Of a stretch of 64,000 nt of DNA, positions 1 through 11,550 are shown one piece after another; the first letter of the stretch is position 1, and each line of letters starts with the position of its first letter. The translations under genes and the position numbers were made by a program. Location of the stretch: positions 434,001-498,000 of the forward strand of contig JANEZZ010003056.1 of NCBI GenBank assembly GCA_026122225.1, given 5' to 3'. This stretch comes from Heloderma charlesbogerti (lineage: Eukaryota > Chordata > Lepidosauria > Squamata > Helodermatidae). The notes under the pieces were generated by a model, which was not told the DNA's origin, searched no databases, and saw only the letters and a list, made by a program, of their open reading frames with translations.

Positions 1-200
1 AGAATTTATATTTCTGATGGGGTAGAATTTTTCATGACAGCAGTGGCCAAACTATGAGTGGAAAAAAAATGCTTTAAAAATAACGTTCTTTTACACTCTT
101 TTTTCACTACTGCTTTTGCCTCTCGAGTGCCAATGTAGCTTGGAAACACACTGGTGTTCAGAAGATTCATATCAACAGCGTAGTCCCAAATCCAATGTAA
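1..200. other. Unassigned AT-rich sequence
   Basis: No coding signal, repeat terminus or RNA motif recognised. Confidence 0.4.
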
Positions 201-314
201 GGCACAATCCTATGAACATTTAGACAGATTTTTATTTTCCTACAACGCTATGCTGGCTGGGGAATGCTGGGAGTTGTAGGACCTTTTTCTGTCTAAACAT
301 GAATAGGATTGCAG
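201..314. repeat. Short hairpin MITE-like element
   Basis: Two imperfect inverted arms (about 201-246 and 273-314) share the blocks CACAATCCTATG / ATAGGATTGCAG and TTTAGACAG / CTGTCTAAA, so the whole unit folds as one hairpin. The loop holds the phrase GGGAATGCTGGGAGTTGTAG, which is also seen in another reptilian MITE type at 4387-4522 and 28806-28936. No TSD was resolved. Confidence 0.5.
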
Positions 315-734
315 TCGCAAATCTCAGTTTAGGGCACAAACCGATGGGATGCACCCTGGGTTCTCGGAAGCACCTCCCGCTCTGCATTTTAGCTAGACAG
401 GTGTTTTTGCCCATCTAGTGGAGGCTTTGGGGAGGGGGACGGAAGGAGGCTGGGGATACCTCATAGCCCCACGTCCTTGATCTCCTTCCCTGCCTGCCCC
501 TGGATATGCCTCCTTTTCCCTGTCTCCATGCTCTGTTTTCTGGGCGTGGAAAGGAGAGGTAGCTGGCGCAATTCTCTCCATGCCAGCTATGAGGGGGAGG
601 GGGCGGTGAGCACGGTTTCCTGGGTCCAAGTTGGAGCCCTGCCGATGAGCTTGGAGACAGGAAATGGAACAATCTTATGTCACCCGAGATGCTCTCTGGG
701 GTGCATAGGATTCCTCCCTTAGTCAACATGAAAC

Positions 735-1537
735 TAGGGATGTACAAAAGTCACTTACCTTTTCACAAAATGTGATTTGAGGTGGGGGGGAGGCGCTCCG
801 TCCCTCCCCCCGATTTTCTGGCCGGGGGGGAGATGCTCCGTCCCTCCCCCCCGAAATTCTGGCCAGGGGAGGAGGCGCTCTGTCCCTCCCCCCCGAATCC
901 TGGCCGGCCGGGTCCGCAAATGGCGGCGGCTGTAGCCACCGCCGTTTGCATCCCTGCAGTCAGCCGTGATAGGCTACGTAAATGTTTACGTAGCCTATCA
1001 CAGCTGAGTAAAAACAAAAAAAACAAAATGCGCGTACGCAAATGGCGGCGTAGTGTAGACGCTACGCTATTTGCGTTCCCCTTATTTTCGCCGTAGTCTA
1101 CATTTACGTAGACTACGTAATAGACTACACCATTAAAGTATCTACACCATTAAAATAAGGAACGCAAATGGCGGCGCCCATGGGCGCCGCCATTTGTGTA
1201 TGCACGTTGTTGTTGTTGTTTTTACTCAGCCGTGATAGGCTATGTAAACCTATTATTTTTAAAAAATCTAGCCGTGGTAGGCTACGTAAATCTTTACGTA
1301 GCCTATCACGTTGTTTTTTTTTTACTGGAAATGGCGGTGGCGGCGGCCGGTCAAAAGACTGGCCGCTGCCGCCGCCGAACCGCCGCTGAAGCCACCGCCG
1401 CCAGGAAGATTCACCCAAGGTAAGTCCCGTCCTGGGGGGGTCAGGGGGGCAGACCGTTTCGCCACCGATTTCCGGGGGCTGAATGCGCTGGCATTCGGCC
1501 TCCCCGAGATTCGTGGCGGAATTCTCTGACATCCCTA
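735..1537. mobile_element. Family I hAT-like element, copy A (palindrome array)
   Basis: Non-autonomous DNA transposon. It starts TAGGGATGT and ends ACATCCCTA; CATGAAAC at 727-734 and GATGAAAC at 1540-1547 are a likely 8-bp TSD with one mismatch and two extra bases. The inside alternates GC-rich inverted blocks (GCAAATGGCGG / CCGCCATTTGC types) with AT-rich palindromes built on GTGATAGGCTACGTAAA (962-1006 and 1271-1309). There is no transposase ORF. An AGGTAAGT splice-donor-like string occurs at about 1419. hAT assignment rests on terminus type and the 8-bp duplications seen in other copies. Confidence 0.75.
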
Positions 1538-2246
1538 CTGATGAAACTGACCACTAGTCAGTCTATGGGTCAGTTCTCTTACCGAAATGATTAGAAGAAC
1601 CAACATGAATTTGGGACGAAAATTCCACACTTAAAAAAAATTATCATGGGAACGAGCATTTCAACTTCCAGTGCTTTGATTTTGATTATTTTGAGCTGCC
1701 TCTGTAGCCAAAATGGCATCATGCGTGCACAAGAGGGTGGTATTAGCAGGCTTGGGGGACCCCAAGTTTGCGTTAGTACAAAACGTTTTTAAGTGATGAT
1801 GATGATAACCTAAGGTGAGGAGCCCCCTAGACAACCCAATGAGGACTATGTGTGCACAGTGACTACAGAAAGCTGACTGACTATTCTGGGCGGGAGGAGG
1901 ATAGAAAATGGGGTGAGTGGGGAATGGAATGAAGTGGAATGGCATCTTCATGGACGAGCGCAAGCCGCAAGTGCACTGATGTGAGTCAGCAGCCATGTGG
2001 AACACTTACACAGATAAAAACTTTGCCCAGGGTCACTGTCACTTTTGAATCAGGCCTGAAAATGAAGAAAAGGACTGTACCAAACATGAGCATGTTTTGC
2101 ATTTTGGATCACAAGTAGTGCTTTCATAGGAGGCAGAAACGTTTACGAAAATATTGCCAGTGTTTCACTTTTCTGTCGATGTTTCAGCACTATTCCCCCT
2201 TTCCTTCCTCTTCTTCCTAGATTAATCACATGGGTTCATCTACTGA
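1538..2246. other. Unassigned sequence
   Basis: No recognised gene or repeat; a (GAT)n-like run lies near 1795-1805. Confidence 0.4.
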
Positions 2247-2326
2247 GCAGGATGACGTTGCCCTCAAACATGTGATCATGTAGTCAAATCTGAGTGTCCA
2301 CACAGCATCACATGACGTCATCCTGC
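2247..2326. repeat. Inverted repeat carrying a perfect CRE octamer
   Basis: GCAGGATGACG at 2247-2257 is mirrored by CGTCATCCTGC at 2316-2326, with further partial pairing inside (ATGTGAT / ATCACAT). The right arm contains the perfect CRE/ATF palindrome TGACGTCA (2313-2320). A second small hairpin follows (CCAGAACCC / GGGTTCTGG, 2328-2357). It could be a degraded MITE. Confidence 0.5.
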
Positions 2327-2399
2327 CCAGAACCCTATAACAGCCCATGGGTTCTGGGTGGCTTGTTACCCAAAGTCAATTTAGAGTAAGGGCAATGCT

Positions 2400-3300
2400 T
2401 CCTGAATAGGCAGACACTTTCAAACCAGTCACTGAAACATCGCCTAAAGGGGTGTGTGCTGGCTTTTCAGATGCTGCTGATTTTTTTGATTTGTGTGTGT
2501 GTGCGTGTGTGTGCCTTTTGTCTCATCCCTACCTCAAGAATGCTTGCAATCCCAAACTGAAAAAGAATGAACCTAGCCCAGCTGGTCCCTCCATTCCTGA
2601 GGCATTCCCCCTGCCAGCTTTTCCACACAGTCATGCTGGAAGTTTCTTGTTTAATTTAATTTCACTATTAGACGTCATGGTTGAGGGATATCCATAAGTG
2701 GTTTATGATAATTTATCAGCCCACTTGGGTAAAACTGCACATCTTGTATTTGGCATGTTCGTGCCAACATCCCATCTGCTGTGCTTGAATAATGCACCAG
2801 CCTCACATGAACAAACTCTTCCCTTGCACAGAAATCAATATAAAGTGCATATGGTTTTTGCTTGGCCCACAAACATTTACTGAAGGCCATTTCTTAATTA
2901 ACCATCTCCAAATGCTCCACCTTTCTCCCACTTCCCTAGACCCCTGCTCTTGCAAACTCTCATGTATGATGATGATACACATCTCTTGGTAGTATTCTTT
3001 CTGGCTCTTCTCTTGCCACATGGCTGGATCCATGTAGATCTGTGAGGATGCCACCCCTCTCTAAGTCTCTTCTGTGGGAATGCATCAAAATTCCAGGTTT
3101 TTGGAAGCCTGGTTGCAACTGAACAAATGGCACATTGGATCTACCAGGGAGGGATTTGGAAGCTACCTTTGGGATCCCACACACCCAGGTTTACCCAACA
3201 GGGAACTGTCTGCAGCCAATCCTGGCTCCTGGATGAGCTTTACCTGTATGGGGCATGTGTTTTGAAATGCCTATTTTTTTCACATTCACTTTCAGATGTA
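2400..3300. other. Unassigned sequence with a short (TG)n run
   Basis: A (TG)n tract lies at about 2491-2513. Nothing else is recognised; short ORFs here show no codon or motif support. Confidence 0.4.
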
Positions 3301-3305
3301 TGCTT

Positions 3306-4214
3306 AACAACATTTTTATTAATGACTTGGATGAGGAGGTGCAGGGAATGCTGATCAAATTTGCAGATGACACAAAATTGGGTGGGATAGCTAATACCCT
3401 GGAAGACAGAAACAAAATTCAAGGTGACTGGAGCGCTGGGCAGAAAATAACAGAATGACATTGAATAGGGATAAATGCCAAGTTCTGCACCTAGGAAAAA
3501 GAAACCAAATGCACAGTTACAAGATGGGGGATACGTGGCTCAACAATACTACAAGCGAGAAGGATCTTGGAATTGTTGATCACAAGCTGAATATGAGCCA
3601 ACAATGTGATGTGGCTGCAAAAAAGGCAAATGCCATTTTGGGCTGCATTAATAGAAGCATAGCTTCCAAATCCCGGGAAGTGCTAGTTCCCCTCTACACA
3701 GCACTAGTTAGGCCTCATCTGGAGTACTGTGTCCAGGTCTAGACACCGCACTTTAAGAAGGATGCAGACAAGCTGGAGAGGGTTCAAAGGAGGGCAACAA
3801 AGATGATCAGGGGACTGGAAACAAAGCCCTATGAGAAGAGACTGAAAGAACTGGGCATGTTTAGCCTTGAGAAGAGAAGACTGAGGAGAGATAGGATGGC
3901 ATTGTTCAAGTACTTGAGAGGTTGTCACAGAGAGGAAGGCCAGGATCTCTTCTCAATCATCCCAAAATGTAGTACATGGAAGAATGGGCTCAAGTGACAG
4001 GAAGCCAGATTTGGGCTGATCATCAGGAAAACTTCTTGACTGTTAGAGCAATACGACAAAGGAACCAATGACCTAGGGAGGTGGAGGGCTCTCCCACGCT
4101 GGAGGCATCCAAGACGAGGCTGGACAGCCACCTGTCAGGGATGCTCTGACTTGGATTCCTGCATTGAGCAGGGGGTTGGACTGCTTGGTCTTGTAGGCCC
4201 CTTCCAACCCCTAC
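3306..4214 (+). pseudogene. 5'-truncated CR1 LINE, reverse transcriptase C-terminus and 3' end
   Basis: Translation in two frames gives the CR1 block around the catalytic FADDT motif (about 3361-3380), then the conserved stretches [30 protein letters not shown] and [10 protein letters not shown] frameshift in the RT and a stop before TPHFKKD-type sequence show it is dead. It ends with the usual 3' phrase (TTGGACT...CCTTCCAACCC..CTATTCCATGATTC). The copy starts inside the RT, the normal 5' truncation of LINEs. The same family recurs at 18560-21590, 39023-40465 and 49627-62970. Confidence 0.85.
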
Positions 4215-4235
4215 TATTCCATGATTCTAACTCTG

Positions 4236-4386
4236 AAGAGAAGGGCCTACAGTTTTGGGGTGGAGCACCTGTTTTGCATGCAGATGGTCCCAGGTTCAGT
4301 CCCCAGTATGTCCAGTTAATTGCAGATTGGCCCAGAAACTCTGTCTCACACCTTAGAGAGCTGCTGCCAGTAAGTGTATGGCAGAG
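4236..4386 (+). repeat. tRNA-Ala-derived SINE, diverged
   Basis: It contains TTTGCATGCAGATGGTCCC, a B-box-like AGGTTCAGTCCCCAG and the body GAGAGCTGCTGCCAGT, matching the two better copies at 15103 and 15316. The A box is eroded. Confidence 0.65.
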
Positions 4387-4522
4387 TTCCCCAACCTGGT
4401 GTCCTCCAGGTGTTTTGAACTAGAAATCCCAGCATTCTTGACCATTGGCCATGCTGGCTGTGGCTGATGGGAACTGAGGTCCAAAACATCTAGAGGGCTA
4501 TAGGTTGGAGAAAGGTTGGGGT
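4387..4522. repeat. Palindromic MITE (CCAACCTGGTG... type)
   Basis: Left arm CCCCAACCTGGTGTCCTCCA pairs with a degenerate right arm ending AGGTTGGGG (about 4512-4521); the centre has CATTGGCCATGCTGGC. The same layout recurs at 28806-28936. Interspersed reptilian DNA-transposon relic, autonomous parent unknown. Confidence 0.55.
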
Positions 4523-4919
4523 AGAGTCTCTTGGGAACTACCTACTGCTGTGAGCAGTTTTTCTTGGGTAACTTTTGCCAAGAGTCACCTTTGTTCCTGT
4601 CATACCCCCACCCCCACCGAGGAATCCAGAGGATGATCTGGAACCTCATGAGCCAGGTGTCCCTGGGGCTCAAGATGTGTCAGGGTTTCCTGGAGCTGAT
4701 CAAAAAGGTCCTGGGACCTCATGAGAGACTGCTTCAGTTCTTCCCCCTTGAAAGGTGGAAAGCTCTGCTTTTGAGTCACAGGGGGATGTTGAGCCCCTGA
4801 GAGTGCTGGCACTTGAAGGCACAGGCTAAGACTGTGGCCGGGTGAAGGAGTGCCTGCTTGCAGAAGAGGCCTCCTCAGGAGCAAAGGCCTCCTTGTGAGA
4901 ACGACCCTCCTCCCGAGTA

Positions 4920-5330
4920 GGACTTTTGCCAGAGGGCCTGTGATGAATTGCAGCTCAGCTCTGGGTGGGCTCAGAGGAGGGCAGCAACGGAGAGGACCTT
5001 CTTGGTGGTGACCCCCCAATTGTTGAACGCTGTCCCCAGAAACGTCCGCCAGGTGCCAGCGTTTCAACTTTTCAGTGGCAGATTAAGACTTTCCTCTGAT
5101 CCCAGGCATTTGATGGCTTACGAAGGGGCTTTTTAACGTTAGTTGTTTTATCAGGTCCTGGTATTTTATTTTAATTATTTTTAGGTGTTTCAAACTGTTT
5201 TAAATTTGTGTATGTTAAAGATTGTATATTATGTTTTATCATGTAGTATTTTAGTATTTTTGTGAACTTCCCAGAGAACTTTGGCTATGGGCATATAGAA
5301 ATGTAATGAATGAATGAATGAATGAATGTA
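4920..5330 (+). repeat. L2-like LINE 3' end with (AATG)n tail
   Basis: It resembles the 14200-14575 copy at protein level (LLNAVPRNVRQVP versus LWNELPREVRFAW), followed by an AT-rich 3' UTR and the terminal phrase TTGTGAACTTCCCAGAGAACTTTGGC...ATAGAAATG, then (AATG)n at 5305-5328. The same terminal phrase appears alone at 20939-21041 and 38605-38705. Confidence 0.6.
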
Positions 5331-5548
5331 GAACTAATGGCTGGAAATTGCAAGGAAGCAGATTTTAGCTAAACCATGGGTGGAACCGCTTTGTGGTAAG
5401 ACCTGCTCAGCAGTGCAACAGGCTGCCTTACCCTGGTGGGCTCTTGGATTTTATGTACCCTCACTTCGCTTGGAGAGTCCTAGTGGGCAGAAAAGTGATT
5501 AGTAAATACTTTTAATAACAATACACACACATCATGCATACATTTAGG

Positions 5549-5990
5549 GAGTAATCCTATGGCTGCTAGACAGCAGCTAGATGGCCATAGGATATGCTGT
5601 TTTCTGGGAACTGACCTCTGAGCCCACAAGGTCGGTTCCCAGAAAACCAACCTCCCCGCAAGTCCACGCTGCCTCCGAGGCAGTGTGGAACAGCCCCGTC
5701 CTCCGTGCTTGAAAGAGGAGCGCGGAATGGCTGAAAAGGGGTGGGGCCGGGGGCATTCCGGGGTGGGGAGAACAGATCTGCCTGTGTGACACATCCTATG
5801 TGTTGTACAGAAGCCTCCTCTCCTGCTGCCCGCCCCCCAGGGCTAGACAGCCGAAAACGGCTGTCAGAAAAGCAGGGCAGGAGAGGTGCAGAGGAGGGAA
5901 CCATCCCCCCCATGCTTCTCCTGCCTTGCTTTGAATAGGCGGTCACCTCCGAGTTTGGAGGCAGCCGCCTATCTAGATAGGATTGTGCCT
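5549..5990. repeat. MITE with hairpin ends
   Basis: Begins AATCCTATGGC and ends ATAGGATTGTGCC. An internal inverted pair (TTTTCTGGGAACTGACC / GGTCGGTTCCCAGAAAA, about 5600-5648) is strong. The same GGTCGGTTCCCAGAAAACAGCATATCC phrase recurs at 18358-18383, so this is a repeat family. Confidence 0.5.
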
Positions 5991-6480
5991 TTAATGCCAT
6001 ATTTATGGTGCCCGTTTCGATTTTGGTTGGTTGGTTTGGGGTTTTGTGGAGGTTAGGTTATTTCATTGGGTATTTTATGCAAGATGTTTTTTAAAGACAG
6101 GGAAAACAAGGACATAAATATGTCTAACATTGCTTAGGGTGCCTTAGCAGATGGGCAATATGTAAATTATGGAAATCTCTAAATAAATATCAGCAAGCAA
6201 ACATGCACTGCTAGTGAGGAGAACTTATCTGAGAATGTAATCCATCCTGCTGAACTTTTGGAGTATCTTCTGGTTATTCCATAGAATTTGGAACAGGGGG
6301 AGGAGAGCATATTGCTTGGTGGGGTTCAATAAATACCTGGCATAAAATGTATGCACAGTAGATAAAATGTTTTATCCCTCTCCTATAATACCAGACATTG
6401 GGGGTCACCCAATGACATTGGTTGGTAGTAGATTCAGAACAGACAGAAGGCGGGGGGGAAGGCTTAATTTTATGTATATG
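5991..6480. other. Unassigned AT-rich sequence
   Basis: No recognised gene, terminus or RNA motif. Confidence 0.35.
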
Positions 6481-6840
6481 TATATGTTTATTTTATTTAT
6501 TTATTTAAAACATTTGTATCCTGCTCTATATCATTAAGATCTTAGGGCAGCATACAGATAAAGTCAATTTAAACAGTATAAAACAATACATAATTTAAAC
6601 AGCTAAAACATATTAAACCATTAAACAACCTAATACCAATTAAAATCTACAACAATAAAACAGTAAAAACAGTGTGCTACTTTAGGGAACGCATTTAGCC
6701 GTCAAAGGCTTTTGGAAAAAGCTATGTTTTTACTTGGTGCCGAAATGAAACCAATGTATGCATCAGTTGGGCCTCCAAGGGGAGGGCATTCCACAACCAG
6801 GGTGCCACAGCAGAGAAGGCCCTCTCCCATATCCCACCAT
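6481..6840 (-). repeat. LINE 3'-end type repeat, antisense
   Basis: Starts with a TTTATT-rich tail and TATCCTGCTCTATATCATTAAGATC, then A-rich sequence and ends GGGCATTCCACAACCAGGGTGCCAC...AAGGCCCTCTCCC. Related layouts are at 22558-22940 and 42095-42480. Most likely the 3' UTR of an L2/CR1-clade LINE; the family is not resolved. Confidence 0.5.
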
Positions 6841-7024
6841 AGTGTATGTAATAATGCTTAATTAATTTGTGGAACTCACAAAATGTGGTGATGGCCACTG
6901 TCTAAGTGGTCTTTAAGGGGGGGTTGATACATTCATGAAAGGTTGGTCTATCAGTGGTTATTAGGCATTAGCAATGATGGATACATGGATCCTTCATCTT
7001 TAGAGTCAGTATGCCACGGAACAG

Positions 7025-7330
7025 TGCCGGGGTCAAGGGTAGGCATGCCTGGACACCTCCCAAGGGCCCACACCCAGCTGGGGCCCACTGACAAGAACCC
7101 CCTGGAGTTGTACCTCCTCTTGACCATGGCAACCTGCTTGCTTGCCTGCCTCTTGATTGGCCCCAGACAACGGTGGTGGTGAGGAAGTTGAGGAGCAGCA
7201 GAAGCCACTGCCTGGTTCCTCATTGGCTGTCTTCTGGCCAAGCAAGCAAGTGGGACCAATGATGAGAAAGAAGAGGAGGGGTAAGAGCAGCTGGTGGCAG
7301 TGGAGGTGAGAAGGTGGAGCCCCTGAGGGA
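7025..7330. repeat. Dispersed repeat, paired with 17915-18080
   Basis: Shared phrases GGTCA/CAAAGGTAGG..., CCCACTGACAAGA and CCTGGAGTTG.TCCTC show that this stretch and 17915-18080 are copies of one unnamed repeat. No coding motif. Confidence 0.5.
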
Positions 7331-7699
7331 GGGGGGCATTGAAGGTGTCTTGCCCAAGGGCCTTCAAAAACCCGGAGCCAGCACTGCCATGGAATACCAG
7401 TTGCTGAGGGACAACGGTGTCAGACTCCTGTCCTGCTTATGGGCTCACTGGAATATCTGGTTGGCCCCTATGGGAAACAGGACATGGGACCGGAGCAGGG
7501 CATAGGTCTTCTTTTGTTCGTAGGTGATGGACTTCACTTGTTCCGCACGCTCAGCCTCTCTCCAAAACGTGCCATTACATCACTGCACGCCTATGTTCGT
7601 CCCTTGATAACTGCAGAATCGAGCCACATGGCATGTGCATGAATGGGTTGTCAAAGACTGAACCCCACAGGTAGATCACCGTGTAACCCACGTAAGTCA

Positions 7700-7870
7700 C
7701 TGTTTAAGTAAGTATTTTTATACTGCCCCTTTTTTTGAAATAACACAGGACCGTGTACATGACAGTTATCCCATTTTCTCCTCACAACAACCCTGTGGGG
7801 AAAGTTAGGCTGAGAGAAAGTGAACCCCACCCAGTAGCTGAATAATGGGGGGTGCGCAACACCCTGACTC
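7700..7870 (-). repeat. tRNA-derived SINE (Sauria-like), 3' half, antisense
   Basis: Reads as TATACTGCCCC...TTTTCTCCTCACAACAACCCTGTGGGG, the reverse complement of the body of the SINE at 21720-21980 and 38112-38335. Confidence 0.55.
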
Positions 7871-8159
7871 ATCCATCCATTCAGCAGCTAACGGGCCAAA
7901 GAGAGCTGCTGTAATTAGGAAGTGCTTCATACGATCAGTTCATTCCATCACATAGAACGCTTGGCAAAGCTCCGACAAAAGTTGGGAGAGATGGAAATCA
8001 AAATCTCTGTTGCGTGTGTTTTAAATAAACCCCCTTCCTTTCAAAAGTTTGCATTGGCCAGAGAATCAACTGTTGGTGAAGTGGTATTATCTTATGGATA
8101 CATTTGTGGCCAATGGGTACTTTGCCTTCAAATGAACAGCTTTTCAAAGGCTCTTTGAT

Positions 8160-8770
8160 TAAGCTGCCTTTTATTTATTTACTTACTTAGAAAAAGAAGG
8201 GGGGAACCTTGTTATTCACCCCAGAGTGCAAGCTGAGGTTACCCATCTCCCAACCGCTACCAAATGGGTTTGTAATTGTAAGCCTTGGCAATTAAATTAG
8301 ACTCATTCTAAACACTTACATTTTTATCAATTAGTTAACAGGCTAAAGAGAGACTTATTGCTGGGGCCAGATCATTTGGAAGCTCCTGTAGCCTTTTGTG
8401 AGGGCAAGAAGCCAGCGAAAAGCAGCGTTAATATCTGTAATTAACCTCACGAGTCCCAGGCTGTTCCATCAGGACAGACTCCCTCCGCCAGCCTCACCAT
8501 CCATATGCTTTTTGTCAGATGGGCTTTTAATGTGAAATAATGGTTACAGGGAAATGAAACAGTATTCACTTTTAAAATAATACAGATGCATGGGGGAGGG
8601 ACACCCGCCTCCCTGGCAGCTGCTGGGCTTGTGTCTCCTGGGCTATTGATGAGTAAAGAGAAATTAATTTGTAGCTTCCACCCCCCCTCCCCCATAAGTA
8701 ATCATTCTACAGTTTTAAAGAGTAAGAAAGCTTTGGGGGGCAGGTATTATGGAATCTTTTCAGAATGAAC
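8160..8770. other. Non-repetitive stretch, candidate conserved non-coding element
   Basis: Compositionally balanced, no repeat terminus, no ORF support, and rich in AT-type homeodomain-like cores (CAATTAAATTAG, CAATTAGTTAAC, CTGTAATTAACC, TTTTAATGTGAAATAATGG). Conservation is inference from texture only. Confidence 0.3.
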
Positions 8771-8958
8771 ATGCGAAGATGCCAGGGCCATTTCGTAAAA
8801 CCCCCTCTCTAGCTCTTGCCTCTTTCACATCACTTGTAGGAAAATGTATGATGGACCTGTGACGGTTGGAGGTTTTGAGAGGCCCTTGGGCAAGAGACAG
8901 TCACTCCTGGCATACCCATTGAGCGGGTTCCACTCTTCAAGGTGGCCTATAAATAATT

Positions 8959-8968
8959 TGAGAGAGAG

Positions 8969-9002
<34 letters not shown>
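8959..9002 (+). repeat. (AG)n microsatellite
   Basis: About 20 uninterrupted AG units. Confidence 0.95.
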
Positions 9003-9003
<1 letters not shown>

Positions 9004-9127
9004 AACCAACCCCACTCATAAACTGTCTTGTGCCATTTGATGTTTTCTGCAAAATAGCAGTCTACAAATACAATATAATACGTTACAATAAATAATAAAA
9101 CACAGAGAAGGCTAGTGTCCTCATAAC

Positions 9128-9565
9128 TAGGGATGCTGGAGAAATCTGAGGTGGATTAAAATGAGTTCAGATTTCTAAGAACCCAACCTGTGGAATCCAT
9201 TGAGGACTGGCCTCCTTGGGCGACACAGAGTCTGTGGACATTTGGATCTTTTTTTTTTAATTTTCCCAAAATGTATGCAGATTTATTGATTGGAAAATAC
9301 ACAAGTTTCTGTTGAGACATATGGCATTCTGGAAAATATATGTGGGGAAAAGTTGAATGGAATAGGGGATAATACGCTAAATGTTTCGTCTTAACATAAA
9401 TTACATAGATTCTTGCAAACTCGCTTACAAAATCGTTTGTGTATTTTTCTGCATGCCAGAAGAAAAAAAAATCAACGCCATCTGTGAATGGATGCCAGAA
9501 TGAACAACACCGCACAATCCACAAAACACACATGGGACAGATTTCACAAAATCCAGGCATCCCTT
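9128..9565. mobile_element. Family II hAT-like MITE with perfect TSD
   Basis: Starts TAGGGATGCTGGAGAAAT, ends CATCCCTT, flanked by the exact 8-bp duplication CTCATAAC (9120-9127, 9566-9573). The centre has the family signature TTTTGCACAAATTT / GCACATTT-like runs and the right-hand block GAATG(A)AC...CACAATCCACAAAACACACATGG. No ORF. The 8-bp TSD supports hAT. Confidence 0.8.
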
Positions 9566-9629
9566 CTCATAACAGATCAGCACTGGACATCAGACTCCCA
9601 CTACATGCGACATTGACAAATCTGGGTGT

Positions 9630-9735
9630 TCAAAGAAGTGAAAACAACAGAGAGTCTTGCAATACCTTAAAGACTAACTCATTTATTCTGGCATAAAGTT
9701 TTATGGATGCTTGTCCGCGTCATCAGATGCATGAA
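9630..9735. repeat. Dispersed reptilian repeat (CTTAAAGACTAACTCATTTATT type)
   Basis: Shares GACTAAC.CATTT.TTTATTCTGGCATAA and CATCAGATGCATGA with 27793-27962. Class unknown to me. Confidence 0.5.
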
Positions 9736-9869
9736 ACGTTAACCTCAAATTGGCAGATTTCGGTGCGCATGCTGGGGGTGTGGGGAATGTAAACCATGTG
9801 ACAAATCATGCTTCCTCACCTTGCCCAGTGCCCATTCTTAAATTGCTTCGACAAGCACACTTTGGAAGT

Positions 9870-10370
9870 CCCATCTGGAAATACGATCATCTTGGATTTC
9901 ATTCACCCTAGGCCATTAGCAGAGGCAGAGGAGGACAATCCTGGCAGCAGCAGACAACTGCCCAAGTTCTGCCCTAAGAAAGGCAGAGGGAGTTCCTGGA
10001 GGGAGTCCCAAGATACCTTCTGGAGGATCTCCAGGTTAAAGCGAGCCCCCTCACTCCAGGTGTCAGCCCCATGCAACATACAAGCAACAGCCTTGCTGAT
10101 ATAAACCTTAAGGGCAGGAGATACCACCTGTCCACCGCTGGTGGTTCAAAAAGGCCCTTGCAACAACTAGCAGGCCTGGCACCCTGGCATTTGGAGGTGG
10201 CTGTATGATATTTCCATTTAAGCTGTCATCAGAATTCAAGCCCAGGTGTTTGAAGGACTGCACTTGCTCTAAAGAGTGCCCATCAAGTGTCCGTTGTTGG
10301 TTCTGGGACTTGTTGCCCGAAGCCGTAATTTTAGCCTTTGACTGGTTAACTGACAGCTGTCAAGAAGACC
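9870..10370 (-). pseudogene. LINE reverse transcriptase fragment, antisense
   Basis: The reverse complement of about 10200-10362 reads NQSKAKITASG, then TLDGHSLEQVQSFKHLGL. This matches the region after the catalytic DD box of non-LTR reverse transcriptases (N.SKTK...F..W...I..V..FKYLG). The downstream part (toward 9870) is degraded. The clade is not resolved. Confidence 0.55.
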
Positions 10371-11040
10371 GGCCTGCTTTCCCACCATAAGTCCAGGCCC
10401 AGGTGCCACATCCGCAGCAGCCAGCTGGAATGGGATGTCATCTGGACGCTCCTTGGCCCTGTTGCTCAAGGCCAGGCTCAGTCCTTGCTAACTGGGAAGG
10501 AGGTAACGGCTGAGTTGGTGGGAAGCCCCTGCCTCTGTTGGGGTGAGGATGGCCCCCTTGGGGGCTGAGCTGGAGATTGGCTAGAGCGAAATCTGCCCTG
10601 GGTTGCCAGGGCTGGGCCTCAAAAGGGGGTTGGGAGAGGGGTGCGGCATCTCCCTTCATCATGGTGGTTTTGGACCTGCGTCTGCTATCCTGGGAGGCCC
10701 ATACCAAGGTATGTGGAAGGATAGGCTAGCTAGTTTTGGTATTTTGCTTGGGGTGCAGCACTGAGGCTCTCGGTAGATTCTGGTTTCCTTTCTAAGTACT
10801 TCAGTTTGTCACCCTCTGTGCAACCTTCCACCTCTAAGCTTCCCTTCTTCCCCTATTCCTACCCCTTTAATAAGCATTTATCCAACTCCACGTTGGTGCA
10901 ATTTCTTCTGGGTAACCTCATTGCTAATTTTAGTGCCTCTGGGCCAGAGGAGGTGGCTACTGGGTATCTTCTGGGGACTCGAGGCCAGGTTTGGCCAGTC
11001 CTACCTTGCCGGGTCATCCTCCACAACAGCGGTGCTGGAT
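10371..11040. other. Unassigned GC-rich sequence
   Basis: No motif recognised; proline/glycine-rich translations look like composition, not coding. Confidence 0.35.
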
Positions 11041-11049
11041 GATCAGAAG

Positions 11050-11460
11050 AATCCTTGGGTTGCCTAGGCCTGGATTTCACTAGCCCAGAGGAGCAGAACC
11101 TCAGGGCTGGGGACCAACCGCTGCCCTCCTGGGATCCTAATCCAGCTGTTTGGGGTTCCCCAGATGGCCCACCCCCTTTCCCCGGCCCCACCCCTTTCCC
11201 CCAACCAACAATTGTTTGGTGGCTTCCCAGCTTTTGCACATCCCCCCACCGCCCCACCTCAATACTAGATGGTTGAAACGCCACTCCAAAGGCCTACCTA
11301 CTGGCAGCCAGAACTTTAACTTAAAATATGCTAGTATTTTTTGCCCCTGCCCCCTTTTGCCTTTGGCCATGCCCACCAGTGGAATGCAGGCACCCAGAGC
11401 GTCTCCGAAATGGCCTTTGGCCTTTGGGCTGAAAGAGGTTCAACCCCCTGAAATAGAGGA
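11050..11460. repeat. MITE-like repeat, same family as 23040-23371
   Basis: Shares TGGC.TTCCCAGCTT.TGCAC, CTGGCAG..AGA.CTTTAA, AATATGCT.GTATTT and the terminal GCTGAAAGAGGT.CAAC with the better preserved copy at 23040. Confidence 0.5.
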
Positions 11461-11550
11461 TGGATGCCTTGGGTTAATAATTGTTTTTGAACCTTGGCAA
11501 CTCCTGTAGAGATGGGAGCAGCAACTGTGGGTGGAGCTTCTGCTAAGTTC

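Noticed and set aside
962..1309. CRISPR-like repeat array
   Set aside because: The repeated palindromes are not evenly spaced, have no unique spacers, and lie inside an element with hAT-type ends in a vertebrate-like genome.
4600..5067. A 155-codon minus-strand gene
   Set aside because: It is antisense to an L2-like LINE end and shows only compositional leucine/proline richness.
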